A stretch of 64,000 nucleotides of DNA from Siphonodentalium dalli (lineage: Eukaryota; Mollusca; Scaphopoda; Gadilida; Siphonodentaliidae): the NCBI GenBank assembly GCA_032622095.1, contig CP136067.1, positions 182,657,440 to 182,721,439 of the forward strand, written 5' to 3'. Below, piece after piece: positions 22,684-34,938 of the stretch. Under the pieces are notes generated by a model. That model worked only from the letters and a program-made list of their open reading frames with translations, was not told where the DNA came from and made no database searches. A program made the position numbers and the translations under genes. How positions within the stretch are numbered: position 1 is the stretch's first letter; the number at the start of each line of letters is the position of its first letter.

Positions 22684-23627
22684 GGGCTACTATTGTAGGC
22701 GATGTAGCCGGAGAATCGCTCGACCAGTTCGAAAGTGAATGATATGGGACGAGGAATTTTATCGCGATATACGATAACTTATGTTTATCGATATGGCGAT
22801 CGCGATACGATATATATCTCGATATGGCACTCACCGTTATCAGTATACTTAAATAAAATGTAGAGTAATATTGGCATCTACACATGTGATATCAGAAACT
22901 GTTGATCGATGGCGATATCACGTATTGCTTCCCTATATATGATGTATGCAGTTTTTTCTTCAATGTATCATGTTATGTGATATGACACGTTTTACAAATT
23001 GTAATATAAAGAATTGAATATTGTGTTTAATGTTATTCAGGGTTCAGTTTCACGTTGTCAAATTATCAATATTATAACCAAATTTCAATTCGATAGCTCC
23101 ACCCGTTTCCGAGGTAACCTTATAATTTACATAATTCAGCAACCGTAAGTATAGGCTCCTATTCTTGTTTCCAATTGTAATCAGTAATAAGACCTACATT
23201 GCGTGAGATAACAACCAAACGTCTGCGGTATGAGTATCGATAAACACTTGGTCCGTTTCTATTATGTCATTATTTGAGATTTTAAGAAAGTTCCGGACCT
23301 GTGCATTTTATTGATAACGGTCTGCAGTCTAAACACCCCATGATTTCACCATTTATTCTGGTTCAAATAGTGATGAAGCGGCGAAAATTTACTTTTTCTG
23401 ATAATTATTTTTAATTCGCCCTACCGAACTCGGAACAAGTCGTAGACTAATAAGTGCGCATGGCAAACCAACAGAAACAAATAGAGACCTCCGGAAAAGT
23501 GTTCGTCGGTACTATAACGATGCGCCAAATGTGATGCAGTAATCAGTAGCCTGTTTCATGAAAGTAACGACACATGCAGTTTGGTCCTAAGATATAAGCT
23601 CAGTCATAAGAGCGTTTCACGAACATG
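22684..23627. other. No gene recognised
   Basis: Intergenic. The words AACCAAATTTCAATTCGATA and CCACCCGTTTCCGAGG at 23078-23115 also occur in the 121-bp tandem repeat at 31630-31915, so a fragment of that dispersed family is present. Confidence 0.5.
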
Positions 23628-23826
23628 GTCACAACCACATGGGCCTGCAACGCGCTCCGCTGCCCACCCCCTTTGCACTGGCCCATATACACCAAAACTA
23701 TATACGCGCCTGCTTTACGTTAATAGAATCATATATAGGATACTATAGAAGCTTATATAGTTTTGGCGTATATGGAGTGCAAATGGGGGTAGCAGCGGAG
23801 CGCGTTACATGCCCCTGTGTCACAAC
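23628..23826. mobile_element. hAT-like MITE with 8-bp duplication GTCACAAC
   Basis: The direct repeat GTCACAAC occurs at 23628-23635 and 23819-23826 and fits the hAT target consensus nTnnnnAn. Inside, inverted arms begin CACATGGGCCTGCAACGCGC and end GCGCGTTACATGCCCCTGT. They contain CTCCGCTGC / GCAGCGGAG and TTTGCACT / AGTGCAAA. The 183-bp element has no coding capacity. Confidence 0.85.
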
Positions 23827-24190
23827 TAAAAGGCATAGGCTGCGGACACACGTACCACAGTATAGCGATGGCATTGTAGGTGTGACAATTTATTATGGTG
23901 ACAATTGGTCGTCATATTTCTGTGCCATAGCTTGCCATGTTGCGCGCTGAGTTTCCGCACAATGAGTCGACTCGACCAATTAACCCATTGCGTTTCACCA
24001 TGCAAGGTTGATCTATACTCATTACGTTTTACTACATTGTATTCTCTACGATATATATAATTGCACGATCAATCGTCCAGAGTTGTGTTTGATCGTGGCA
24101 ATCCCTCATTCACTCACATATCATGCATGCAGTACGTTTTGTTGATATGATCTCAATTCATGTTTATCCACTTATATAAATTTCATGAGT
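23827..24190. other. No gene recognised
   Basis: Intergenic sequence between two mobile elements, with no supported feature. Confidence 0.5.
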
Positions 24191-25430
24191 ATTAAGACGG
24201 TGTCAGACCGGTTTTCCGAAGACCTATTACTACGAAGGCCCACAACTCCGAAGACCCGATTCTCCGACGGCCCACAACTCCGAAGACCCGATTCTCCGAC
24301 GGCCCATAACTCCGAAGACCCGATTCTCCGACGGCCCATAACTCCGAAGATCCGATTCTCCGAAAGCCCATAACTCCGAAGGGCCGATTCTCCGAAGACC
24401 TATAACTCCGAAGACCTATAACTCCGAAGGGCCGATTCTCCGAAGACCTATAACTCCGAAGGTCCGATTCTCCGAAGGTCCGATTCTCCGAAGATTTTGT
24501 TTTATCGGGGTATTATCGTTTACTAAATAGTGTACATTCCAGTGGCGAAGCCAAGGGGTCCCACAATTCCCACTGCCCCCATTAAACCTCTACTTGCTAT
24601 TTCAGACAATATGGGCCCCCACCAAAACATGTCCAATGTCATGTAAACGCCCGGAAATCGTTCATGGGGCATCAAAATATTCAAACTTTTCCTACTGCCC
24701 CCACCTAAATGGGAATCCTGGCCCACCACTGACTATACACCAGATACTATAACATTACGTTGGCCCATGATATGCCAGAGTAAAAAGTACAGGGGTGAAC
24801 GGGGAAGAACTTGTCGCCCCTGTGCATGTTAGGCTACTCTGACATTCTTGCAGCGTTTCGTTATAATATACGGTGCACACCGGTGGCGGGGCCAGGATTC
24901 CCATTTAGGGGTGCACATTAATTAGCATATGTGGGGGATATATCATGCATATGATATGCCGAAAGCATATCACGAAGGCCTGATTTGGGGAGCGCATACA
25001 TGGGAGGGGTCGCCCCCAATCGTTGGTCCGGGGGCTCCCCTGGACAGGAACACTGTGAATATTTGAATGCCTAGGAGGGATTTCCTGACGTTTACATGAC
25101 ATTTAACAAGTTTTTTGGGGGCGGTCTTCCCTAGGGCCCCATTGACCCCGCCACTGGACTGTACACTATTTAATAAGCGATAAAACATGATCTTCGGAGA
25201 ATCGAACCTTCGGAGAATCGGCCCTTCGGAGTTATAGACCTTCGGAGTTATGGGCGTTCGGAGTTATAGGCCTTCGGAGTTATGGGCTTTCGGAGTTATG
25301 GGATTTCGGAGAATCGGGACTTCGGAGTTATGGGCTTTCGGAGAATCGGGGCGTCGGAGAATCTGACCTTCGGAGAATCTGACCTTCGGAGTTATGGGTC
25401 TTCGGAAAAACGCTACGTAACCATTAAGAC
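24191..25430. mobile_element. Fold-back transposon with subterminal repeat arrays
   Basis: An 8-bp direct repeat, ATTAAGAC, lies at 24191-24198 and 25423-25430. Next to it the ends read GGTGTCAGACCGGTTTTCCG and, at the other side in reverse complement, GGTTACGTAGCGTTTTTCCG. Both then enter arrays of a roughly 15-bp unit of form ACTCCGAAGACC / TTCTCCGAAGGCC, forward at 24206-24505 and reverse at 25190-25415. Inside the arrays a second inverted pair occurs (TAAATAGTGTACATTCCAGT, and its complement near 25145-25170). No transposase is present. The 8-bp duplication allows hAT, P, Zisupton or Mutator-like classes. Confidence 0.85.
24528..25170. mobile_element. Two hAT-like short elements inside the fold-back
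   Basis: Four ends of type TCCAGTGGCG..GCCAGGATTCCC are seen: at about 24538 (forward), 24735 (reverse), 24880 (forward) and 25155 (reverse). They delimit units of roughly 200 and 280 bp. CAGTGGCG..GCCAGG is a common hAT-type terminus in animals. I could not find clean duplications at each end, so the pair may have been duplicated as part of the fold-back. Confidence 0.5.
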
Positions 25431-25723
25431 AGTTCCCCAATTACGGTTTTTATTTAACGACGTTAGTTCTCCGCATAATTCCGCTAATAGTAGCATGTGG
25501 GTCAATGAAGCTATGTCGGAACTGTTGGGTGAAATGCAGCTGCGATAAAGTATCTGGAATAAACAAAGCGAACTATACAAGGACAAAAAAAAAAAAAAAA
25601 TGCTGATTATAACGAACTTTGGAGGACTCATTGTGCGAATATGCAGCGGGCGACATAGCTAGCTATGGCATATTAATTTTGACAACCAATTGTCACCAAA
25701 CTCCACCATATATAATTGTCACA
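25431..25723. other. No gene recognised
   Basis: Contains a 17-bp A run near 25586. No supported gene. Confidence 0.4.
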
Positions 25724-25803
25724 CAGACAGTGTTATATGTTACGACTCAGACAGTGTTATATGTTACGACTCAGACAGTGTTATATGTTACGACTCAGAC
25801 AGT
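25724..25803. repeat. 24-bp tandem repeat, about 3.3 copies
   Basis: The unit CAGACAGTGTTATATGTTAC plus GACT is repeated exactly three times, then breaks off in CAGACAGTATC. The repetitive peptide read from it is not a gene. Confidence 0.95.
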
Positions 25804-26122
25804 ATCATTAAACTATTATTGTCGAAAAATTCAACAGCGATGACTGTATATGCCCTGTCGTAAAAAAAATGTAAATAAATATTCCATCAGTCGTCCCGAC
25901 CAAATCGCCGATAAACAAACGAGAATGATTTCGCGAACGAGTGTCATTTATATTTTATATATCACGTGATAGAATTATGTTGTGTGCTGGTAATTTTGAT
26001 ACAAAATTAATTTTAAATACCTGCTTTGAGCAAGTTAATTCGATGTGCGCCCCAGTTAGTGGAGTGTTTCACATCACCTTAATGTGGTATTAACGTTGAA
26101 CTTAAAAAATTTACAGTAACAC
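25804..26122. other. No gene recognised
   Basis: Intergenic sequence with no supported feature. Confidence 0.5.
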
Positions 26123-26255
26123 ATGTGCAAATAGTCCAAGTCTTCTTGTACTAAAACCAGCTAAGATATTGGTATGGCGATTTTAAACACCAGCAAATCG
26201 CCATACCAATATCTTAGCTGGTTTTAGTACAAGAAGACTTGGACTAATGTGCAAA
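26123..26255. mobile_element. 115-bp perfect hairpin MITE with 9-bp duplication
   Basis: The 9-bp direct repeat ATGTGCAAA occurs at 26123-26131 and 26247-26255. Between them, 52-bp arms (starting TAGTCCAAGTCTTCTTGTAC, ending GTACAAGAAGACTTGGACTA) pair without mismatch around an 11-bp loop, TAAACACCAGC. A 9-bp duplication is typical of Mutator-like transposases. The diverged copy is at 16020-16128. Confidence 0.9.
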
Positions 26256-27911
26256 ATGATGTCATAGGAAAAATGATATTAAGACCTATATATACGGTGC
26301 TGCCCAGCTTTGGTCAGAATAGCAATACACACAAGAGAACCATAGTCAGAAATGGTAACGCGCTCAAGATCATATATTATATACCCATGATTGTAATTAT
26401 AGAATATAAAATATATTGGTTTCGCGAATGACCAACTCAGAATTTTGTTAAAATAACAATAACAACCAGCACATAATTAACGAACCGGTGGCCGACTCGA
26501 CCGTCTCCGACCACAACCCCATGGGCTGCAGAACGAAACATATCTATAAAAGTTGAAATATAAGACTTACAAATTATCTTTTAAATTTCTTTTATTGGTA
26601 ATTGACATAGCTTGTCACAAACCAAAAATCAACATTATTGACATAATAATGTAAAGGACAAAAAACGAAATTGAAATCCCAACTACAACTTTTACCGAAC
26701 TCGGCCTCCTGGTCGCGCTGACTCGCGCTGACTCGCGCAGTTCGACTTTTAAAGACATATTATGTACTTGTTCGGGTGCGTTAAACTGATAAGTAAGTAT
26801 TCAGGTGCTATGCCAACTGGAGGAATGTAATATTCTACTAACATAACCAACAATCTCAAGCAAATCGACCGTACCACTCCATAGAAACATTGTCTGAACT
26901 ACGCTAATTTGTAAATATTTACTACTCGAATCGGGACGCTTCTATCGGCTATAAACTAACGAAAGCGATTTCGCCATCGACAGTCACTGCATTTAATTAA
27001 TATATAAGAATGACGGTGTGTGTTGTCACTTTAGATATAATATTTGCAAAAATAACTAGTTTGAACAAGATTATTCTCCGCTTCTATTTGATCACCCTAC
27101 CGGAGTGTTTCACATCACTTTAAACCGGAAAAAAAAACAATTATCTATAAATAAAATGCCCATAGGACCACAGCTATCAAAAAAAATGGAGAACAGTATA
27201 CACGCGGTGCGCGCTAATAACCGTCTGACACGCTCGACATGGATATAGTCGGGGGGGGGGGGGTGATACTTAAATACCGCGAACCTGTACAGGGTGGTGA
27301 TAACCAATTTATCATATAATTCATTCAACAGAATATCGAATAAAAGGTAATTTGACACTTTACTTTGTCGTTTCGCATGTGAAATAACACACCACATAGT
27401 TGATGTGGTTGTGCGTCACTGCCAAGTATTATTGCGTCATCAACGATTCACTCTGTCAAAATATATATAGGTCCGGTTGTACATATGCCTTGAATCAAAA
27501 CATTAAGCTGTTTTCGCCGAATGTTACCATGCACCGGAAATATATCAGTTGATTTGAAATGTCATATGTCGGATGCTGTAAAGATAAAAGAAATTATGTA
27601 TGCCAATAGCCGGTGTACATTAATGGGGGGGGGGGGGGGGGGGGGGGGGTAGAAGCGAGTTCCCCACAACTCACTATTCACGGAATCGGAAACCGCCTAT
27701 ATAGTCGTTTCTCCGTGCATTTCAGGAAAAAGAAGCTATATGATTGTAAGATCAAATTGTATATTATATCCAAGTTGTGTTCATTCACGATTTTAAAGAC
27801 AGTCCAAACACACTAAAGTTTCATCAGTAAAAGAATCCGTTTCGGCGACGATCTAATTCAGTAATGTAATGTAAGATTAAGAATTAAGAATTGATCAAAA
27901 CGTAGACATGT
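26256..27911. other. No gene recognised; poly-G tracts at 27250 and 27625
   Basis: Intergenic. Two long G homopolymers (about 13 and about 24) stand out. The open frames here have no motifs. Confidence 0.45.
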
Positions 27912-28319
27912 ATGAGGGTATCACCCCCCCTCCCCCCTGAATCCTGAATACCAGTTAATTTTGGGGGGTGAATCCTGAATACCAGTTAATTTTGGGGGGT
28001 GAATCCTGAATACATGTTAAGAAATAATATGCGATAAATGACATACAAATTGATGCCGTTCACGTTATGGGCGTTATGAGGCCGTTATGATACGATTAAT
28101 GATACGTTATGATGGCATAGTGGTCGAATATTCCCAAGAAGCTATTCTACGCACTCATTCATACAGATAACTAGCACAAAAATATTATTTTGCGCCATCA
28201 AAACCTGCGTCCAATGCTTGAACCTGAATACCAGTTAATTCGGGGGTATGAATCCCGCGTACGGCTTCAAAACACCCTGAATCCCGCGTACCGAAGGGGT
28301 GTGGGGGTGATACCCTCAT
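27912..28319. mobile_element. Short inverted-repeat element with internal tandem copies
   Basis: The ends ATGAGGGTATCACCCCC (27912) and GGGGGTGATACCCTCAT (28319) are inverted copies. Next to the left end a unit CCTGAATACCAGTTAATTTT plus GGGGGGTGAAT is repeated two to three times (27930-28016). The same unit recurs near the right end at 28217. A target duplication was not found. Confidence 0.65.
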
Positions 28320-31300
28320 GTATAGAACCCCTGAACAGCCATTCATTTAAAGTGTCAGTTGAGCCCATACTCGATTCTGAATAAATGAGTTTTCGAAATG
28401 CTGAGAGATCATAAGTCGATCTGAGGTGCAAGTCTGGTCACTCCCGATAATATTGCTACCGCGCATTCCTGATTTGCGTCGATGAACATATCGACGATTC
28501 TTTATAGGTTTAGGCTAGTAGCTTTAGTAGATAAACAATAAACAATTTCCAACGATTGGATATATAGGCAGCATGTTCGAATGGACATACCACTCGTATT
28601 ATTATATACAGCCAATTTCATATAATTGATTATATTTATTTACCCTTGAGTGAAGCGGTTCTCACTAAATGTGCCCCAACGACCACAGCATCGTACCCAA
28701 ACCACACCCACTACATCCATCTTCATTACAGCCAAGGGGAGGGAGTCGGAACGAAAATTTGATTCTTTAAAATCACTTCTTGAGAGAAAAAACGCTTTTA
28801 AAAAAAAGGCTCTTAGAAAGAAAATCGGAATATCTCCGTTATTTAGTCAATTTAAATTTCTTCGAAGAAAAAAAAAAACGCCCTTAAAAAGAATCGATTT
28901 TATATAAATGTTTTTGATTTTGTGTTTCGGGCGGACCTGGACTGACATTTATATATACACTGGGTATTTATTAATTTTACAACAAGAAACAACCAACGGG
29001 TATTTTTGTGTTAAAATTGAATCATCTTTTATAAAGAGAAAAAATGGTTGAAAATTTTAGAGGAAAAATGTTTTTGTGTTCTCTCTTGACCACCAACCCA
29101 TTTTTTTTTACCCCCCCCCCGGTTACATCTGAAATGTCTTACACGCGACAAACAAGCTGCTCACTCACCTTGGAATATTTGCCAGCACTGGAACTCGAAA
29201 ACAAACTCAATCCAGAAAAGCTCATGTTTAATCCATTAAAGTTTGACCATTTATTTGTAGTCGTGGAGCAACACCTTTCTGATATATCTATACTACATAT
29301 ATTCTAACGAAGGGCATGATATAGACACGATAGTTTTGCTACCGGACCGCTGCATTCGGTCACTCAGGATAGCAAACCTATGTGGAAAAACCATAAATCC
29401 CTATACAATAACAAGGAAATGTGCAGATTATTATATGTATGCACATTCACTCCTTGAATATATAATAGGATATCGGTTAGCGGATTATATACGAAAATAC
29501 TGAAATAATGAGAATTATGATTTTTCAATTAACCAGACCTGCTTAACAGAGGCTTATGTCAAGTAATTATAATATTACCCTATAATTAGTGCTCTTTTAC
29601 GCTCTATTGGAATAAAAAAAAATTCTGTTCGCATGCAATTCCTAAATCCTTTTATAAAACATGTCAGCTATAGACGCATGCACTATATGCTGTGAAAGGA
29701 TTAGAAAGGTGATTAGATGTTGAGTAAGAGACTTTGTCAATATACATTATTTTGTCATCCACTATACAACCAGATAATGGACGAGGCATGAGCTAATGGA
29801 CGAGGCCAGATGAAAATGTTCACGATTTTAGCATCTATTGTCAAGTAAAACCATTACCATAATTTCAAAGTACTATTGTTCACATGTCATGAATCTCTAC
29901 TCTGTAGAGATCATATTCCACCAGTACAAAACGTAGGAACTTTTTTTTTATGTCTGACCCGGTTCTGGCTGGGAAGTTTATAACTTTGAACAAACAAGGT
30001 AGGGCATATATTTCTTTGTTAATACTTTTCCCCCATGATCGCAGCTCGAGATTGCATGATTTTCTCTGTCTTTTGTGAGCCTATATCGCAATAAACATTG
30101 AATTAATTCCCCGAACAAAATTCCATAGTTGTAAGCGAGGAAAAGCAAAATCGCTCACAAAGTCTCTTAAATCGTTCAATTTCGAGTTGGGTCCTTCACC
30201 CACATTGAAATACATTATTAAGGAACAGGTAATAACTAAGAAATATATTCCCCGCATTATTTTTTCGATTTTATAAGAACACAAGCGCCTTCTCTGACCA
30301 AATGACAGGTTTACTCGTTGAAGCTGACTTTGGGGATCACCCCGAATATAGTAAATTGGATACAAGTTTATGTTGGTGTCATTTGACACAGAAAAGCCTC
30401 CGGAACAACATATTCAAAACCGCAAAAATCCGCTTTGGGGAAACTTTGCTATCCAAGATGGCGTCCAACATGGTTGTCTATGTTACGTCAGTTCTCGAAA
30501 TAAGTCAATATACGATAAATTATGACATCGGAATTACGCATGCAGTTCTACGAGTGTGTGTGAAATTAGAGTACGGGAACGAATATATTCTGAAGGATTT
30601 ATCGGTCACTGGAACGCAAGTCAAACCCCAATGATTTACGTCATTAAAGTTTGGGGTTTCAGCTTATCCAACATCCAACTGTCGGGCCAAAACTAATAAT
30701 TTCGGGCAAGCAACACACGAAGTAATGTTTTGCCACACAGTGCATGGTAGTTTCATTCGACAGGATGATTAATTTTTGAATGTAACACCGAAACTGAAGT
30801 GCATATACCTGCGGTGTAAATTACAATTACATTTCTGGAATTCTCAACTGCGTGATAATAAACCATACTCATACGTCGAAATGCTTATAATACTGCAAAG
30901 AAACACTCATATCTTCAAAAGATTAGCACTCCATCTCACCAGATCAAAGAGACGGTACATCATACAGTTTATTTAAGACTACTTTTCATGCTGCTACCAA
31001 ACCAGTTTCTAAGCAGACATTTTGTTCAATTACTTGCGTCGCCACTTTACATTACAACTGTAATATGCAACCACGTAATACACACTATTAGTGTTGAGCA
31101 TTCGCGCAATGTTGTTATTTGTGGTTGTGTGTGCAGCAGCTATGTGTAACATTAGGGAGAAGGGGTAAAAGCGGTGATGCGGTGCAGAAGTTATATTACG
31201 TTTCGCGTACATGTGGCCTTTGTAAATACAACAAAATATAATTTCCAGGTAAGAACATAGTCTCTGTCACTTAGTATGTAGGCAATTTTTTGTCAAGTTT

Positions 31301-31589
31301 AAAATTGATTGAAGATAGTCTATGGTACTCCATATAGTATACCACCATGCATTCTTGAGATAAAGGCAAAAGATTCACTTGATCGAAGGCAACTATGACT
31401 ACTATTTTGAGACACGGACAATATGATCTATACATTTTACCCATTACTAGATGAACATATCTCATACTGTTCTATATCAGTGAATTTTGAAAGGTTTGAT
31501 GTTGTAGATATACAAATAAATAAAAGACCGCTCGGCCAGAGTCCCCCCGATACGGTGGACTCATTTGGAGCAGAGGCTTTATATAAATA
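28320..31589. other. No gene recognised
   Basis: The longest stretch in the window without an assigned feature. It is A/T-rich, with a C run at 29111 and an A run near 28868. Open frames of 85-110 codons occur on both strands (for example 28650-28907 and 30302-30634), but they show no domain, repeat or splice evidence, so I leave them out. Confidence 0.45.
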
Positions 31590-31915
31590 CTAGAAGGTGA
31601 CCCGACTTCGTCCGGGCTATTAAAAAACCAAATTTCAAGTCGATTGCTCCACCCGTTTCCTAGATCTGGTCTGCGCATGCGCGAAGCTGGTGTCGCACGT
31701 GCTCGGCGACCCGATAAAATTCGTATCCGGGGCAAGATACATTCACATACCAAATTTAAAGTCAATATCTCAACCCGTTTCCGAGATCTCGTCTGCGCAT
31801 GCGCGAAGCTGGCGTCGCACGTGCTCGGCGACCCGATAAAATTCGTATCCGGGGCAAGATACATTCACATACCAAATTTCAAGTCGATAGCTACACCCGT
31901 TTCCGTGATATATAG
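31590..31915. repeat. 121-bp tandem duplication in a dispersed repeat
   Basis: AAATTTCAAGTCGAT..CCCGTTTCC starts at 31631, recurs as AAATTTAAAGTCAATATCTC at 31752, and again at 31874, giving two full 121-122 bp units. Each unit carries GTCTGCGCATGCGCGAAGCT and GCACGTGCTCGGCGACCCGA. The preceding TGACCCGACTTCGTCCGGGC is the start of the repeat family. Confidence 0.85.
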
Positions 31916-32261
31916 CCCAATGTCATTTGCGGATACCTCGGCCGGTGATGAGTTAACGCGACACAGTCAAATGCATCGGCAGGGTGAGAGTTAACGTAAT
32001 CTAACTTTATGACCTCTGACGACGTCATAGAAATTACGCATTGATTTTATCCTGATAAAAGCATCGTACCACTTGTACCTAATAATTGAGGCAGATAACT
32101 AAAACGGATACATACATATTATATATCGTTGGAAAGATGAAGCCACACAGATTCTAACCGTGCAAATTATATGACTGGCAATTTATTATTCGCGCTATAT
32201 CGAATCGATTTGTGAGCACCGAACTGAAATATATTAGCGCAAAAACGGCGTAAAAATAGAT

Positions 32262-32392
32262 TTGACCTCCGCACGTGAAAAGTTGACCTCGCACGGACAA
32301 ATAAATATGCCTATGTTCGTCTCCGGCCGAAAACACATCCAAATACCAAATTTCATCGAAATTGGCTTAGTCGTTTTCGAGTCCATCGATTT

Positions 32393-32436
<44 letters not shown>

Positions 32437-32460
32437 AACAAACACATACACACACAGATC
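32262..32460. repeat. Dispersed repeat ending in a (CA)n microsatellite
   Basis: CCAAATTTCATCGAAATTGG and CTTAGTCGTTTTCGAGTCC lead into (CA)17 and then (CAAA)n. This arrangement is common at 3' ends of RTE-like LINEs and their SINEs. The assignment is by resemblance only. Confidence 0.55.
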
Positions 32461-32589
32461 TTTCAAAATATATAATAGATATTATATGGAATAAATACTT
32501 ATGCATTTTCTTATAAGTGAGCTGCATATGAATAACCAAATCTGAAAAAAACCCTCAAAATATAACCTCAAATTGGCACAATATCAACA

Positions 32590-32910
32590 AATTCTAAGAA
32601 TACAGGTCCGGACAAAGATGCATGCTCGATGTACGATTCTGTGTCGAAAAATGGCATCCGATGCTGGTTGACATCTGTGACAAGTTAAATTGACTGGAAA
32701 ATGACGGAATACAGACTCGGATAAAAGATGCGTCCCAGGATGGATACGATTCTATGTCGAAAAATTGTAATAACTCCGCAAAAATGAGTCCGACCGAATT
32801 AAAAATCGCAGGAGCGCAGGTTGATATATGTGCCAAGTTTAAACAAATTGACCAGAAAATGACAGAATACAGGCTAGGACAAAAGTTCCGGACGGACGGA
32901 CGGAAGAGAG
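32590..32910. repeat. Partly duplicated dispersed repeat with GGACGGACGGACGG tail
   Basis: Two related halves share TACGATTCTATGTCGAAAAA, CAAGTTTAAACAAATTGACC and AGAAAATGACAGAATACAGG (32600-32735 and 32740-32900). The second ends in a short (GGAC)n tract. No protein is encoded. Confidence 0.6.
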
Positions 32911-34330
32911 TGATTACTATAGTCCTCCGATGGATGATCGGTCACATTCGAGAGACTGCTATGAGTACATATATTTATGCTTCTAGAAAATGTCACAGAA
33001 TCAATGCATCCCTACTAAATCCCATTTAACTGTTTATTCACATATATATCACACGATTCAATAACAGAAAAGATAAAACTGCATTATTTTTCTGGGAACC
33101 CAAAAGTCCAGATTTAACCTCCGCATGAGATACATTAGAGAAAATCCCTACATCTCTGATCAAAAGTTTCTCTTATACTCGCCAATCATTCGTCCTCGCA
33201 TTATTCAAGCGTTTGTTCACTCTTCTGGGACTCATATTCAATTTTGCACAAATTGCATTTGAGTTTGTCCATTTTGGGACAGACATTCTACATATATGGT
33301 TTATGACTAGCATTGTTTGTGTATATATCAATTTATTACGAATTTGGCATTAATTGGAACACCTACCGCAGAAATTCATAATTTGTTCCGATACCAACAG
33401 CCATTTTGGACGTCATCTTGGATCCTGAATTTTCCCATGAGCGGATTTTTGATATATTGTTCCCTGTATTTTATCACGATGAATGACACTAAAATCAGTT
33501 TGTATCCAATTTCTTATGGGTTCAACTCCCCCACGACCACACTGTTACCAATATCTAGCTTGGTATTCAGACGGTAAATAGCCATCAGTCCCTCGCGAAA
33601 CATCATTCAGTTGGTCATACCGATAAGAGTTATCGGTATGACCCGTTTTCTTTTTTGCAGGTTGGAGGCACATTTAGCACCGAATATGTGCGTACACTGT
33701 TCAGCCAACTGGGTCTGTTATTGCCCTTTGGATACTAGAATGCATATGAATCCTACACGCTTTCCAACGGACAATTTTACGGTGCTAAAGTAACTTTTAT
33801 GAATAAAGATGTACGGATTGTAGCATTCGGTGAACGAATTTGAACTCGAAAACGTGTAAAGATGGTACATGTGTGGCTTTTGATCTGGTAGTCAGGCCGT
33901 GATCTTGTTCTAGAACGTGATTTCGTATCTTAATCCAATGCATTGGTCGCTAGTTACTTCTTGACGAACCAAAATTTCTCGCTAACTCAGTGACTAACAA
34001 TAGGATTATTAAGGGGGAAAACTTGTTATATCCGGTAAGGTCAGGGGTATTTGGCAATTCAATAACCTGATGTACCTTTTTGAATCTATCAGTATTGCCT
34101 CCCTGTAAAAAAAAGCTACACCCAGGTATCATATTTTCCTGTACCCCCAATATTGCCAGATATAGCTTTGAATATTCTAGAGATAACCCATATACCTGTA
34201 TGTAAATGCTACCACCATCAAGCGCGATAAGCTCACATCAATAATCGAACATAGCCATTGTGAACTTAGATATTTGGAAAGGTTGCTGGGTGAACAGGAA
34301 AGGACAAATAACGTCTGAAATTGCTATCAC
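32911..34330. other. No gene recognised; one perfect 31-bp hairpin
   Basis: Intergenic. GGTCATACCGATAAGAGTTA (33614-33633) begins a stem whose second half runs to 33644 with a 5-base loop. Nothing ties it to a gene or terminator in a eukaryote. Confidence 0.45.
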
Positions 34331-34420
34331 CTTAGGGGGGGGGGGGGTGTCACGTTGGAAATTTCAAGTTCAGAGGGTGCAGTAGTTGGAAATTTCAAGG
34401 TCAACACCCCCCCCCCCAAT
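34331..34420. repeat. Opposed poly-G and poly-C tracts with TTGGAAATTTCAAG repeats
   Basis: About 12 G at the left and 11 C at the right enclose two copies of GTTGGAAATTTCAAG(G/T)TC. Related words occur at 9230 and 10670. It may be a compact hairpin element. Confidence 0.5.
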
Positions 34421-34469
34421 TGAGACTGTGTACTAAGCCTGTAGCCACATCCATGTTCTCTATTCACTC

Positions 34470-34928
34470 TTAAAGGTACTCAATCCGATCAGACGCTCCT
34501 AAATTACTATTTCTTTGGATTCGGGGTAAAACATATTTGATTCGAGTCGTGGAACCCACCACCCATCAAAGCTCAGAATGATCAGATATTGATTTTTGAA
34601 GTTTATTTATCGAGATGTGTAATAATATGTGGCCCAGAAACACTTGGCCAAATGGAGGTCTCTGACAAAATTGCATATGAAGATGGATAATTCTAAAATC
34701 AAGTGGTAATATGGTCAAATTTCGTGATAATTTAGTGATAATACGGCCAAATTTTGTTGAACAAAATGTTGATAAATAACAAGTTTTGGGAAATTTGATA
34801 CCATAGACAGTGGTTAGCATTATTTTGTTGCAATAAATAGATTCTGATAACAAAAGCATATTTTGAAGAAATGTTGTTGTTGTATCTTGATGGTATGGGG
34901 ACCGTCTGATCAGATTGATTACCTTTAA
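34470..34928 (+). mobile_element. Element G, copy 1, uninterrupted
   Basis: The ends AAAGGTACTCAATCCGATCA and TGATCAGATTGATTACCTTT are inverted repeats. Both are embedded in TTAA (34470-34473 and 34925-34928), which also leaves TA as a possible target. Landmarks in order are GATTCGAGTCGTGGAACCC, GATCAGATATTGATTTTTGA, ATGTGGCCCAG, GGTTAGCATTATTTTGTTG and (TTG)n. There is no coding region. Confidence 0.85.
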
Positions 34929-34938
34929 TTATTGTAAT

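Noticed and set aside
22427-22885. 152-residue reading frame across two hairpins, with repeated MRGDLWSTRIYKRMHW-like peptides
   Set aside because: The peptide is the translation of the core palindrome and recurs wherever the palindrome does, on both strands. It has no coding signature.
24185-24373. 62-residue repetitive Pro/Arg frame
   Set aside because: It is the translation of the 15-bp subterminal units of the fold-back element.
30302-30634. 110-residue frame in the featureless 28-31 kb stretch
   Set aside because: No motif, and an overlapping frame of similar length exists on the other strand. Chance is the simpler explanation.
32402-32432. (CA)n run considered as part of a coding repeat (THTHTH frame)
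   Set aside because: It is a plain microsatellite following a dispersed repeat tail.
33614-33644. Perfect short hairpin considered as a terminator
   Set aside because: There is no upstream gene, and hairpin terminators are not expected in this nuclear context. It is recorded only as a palindrome.
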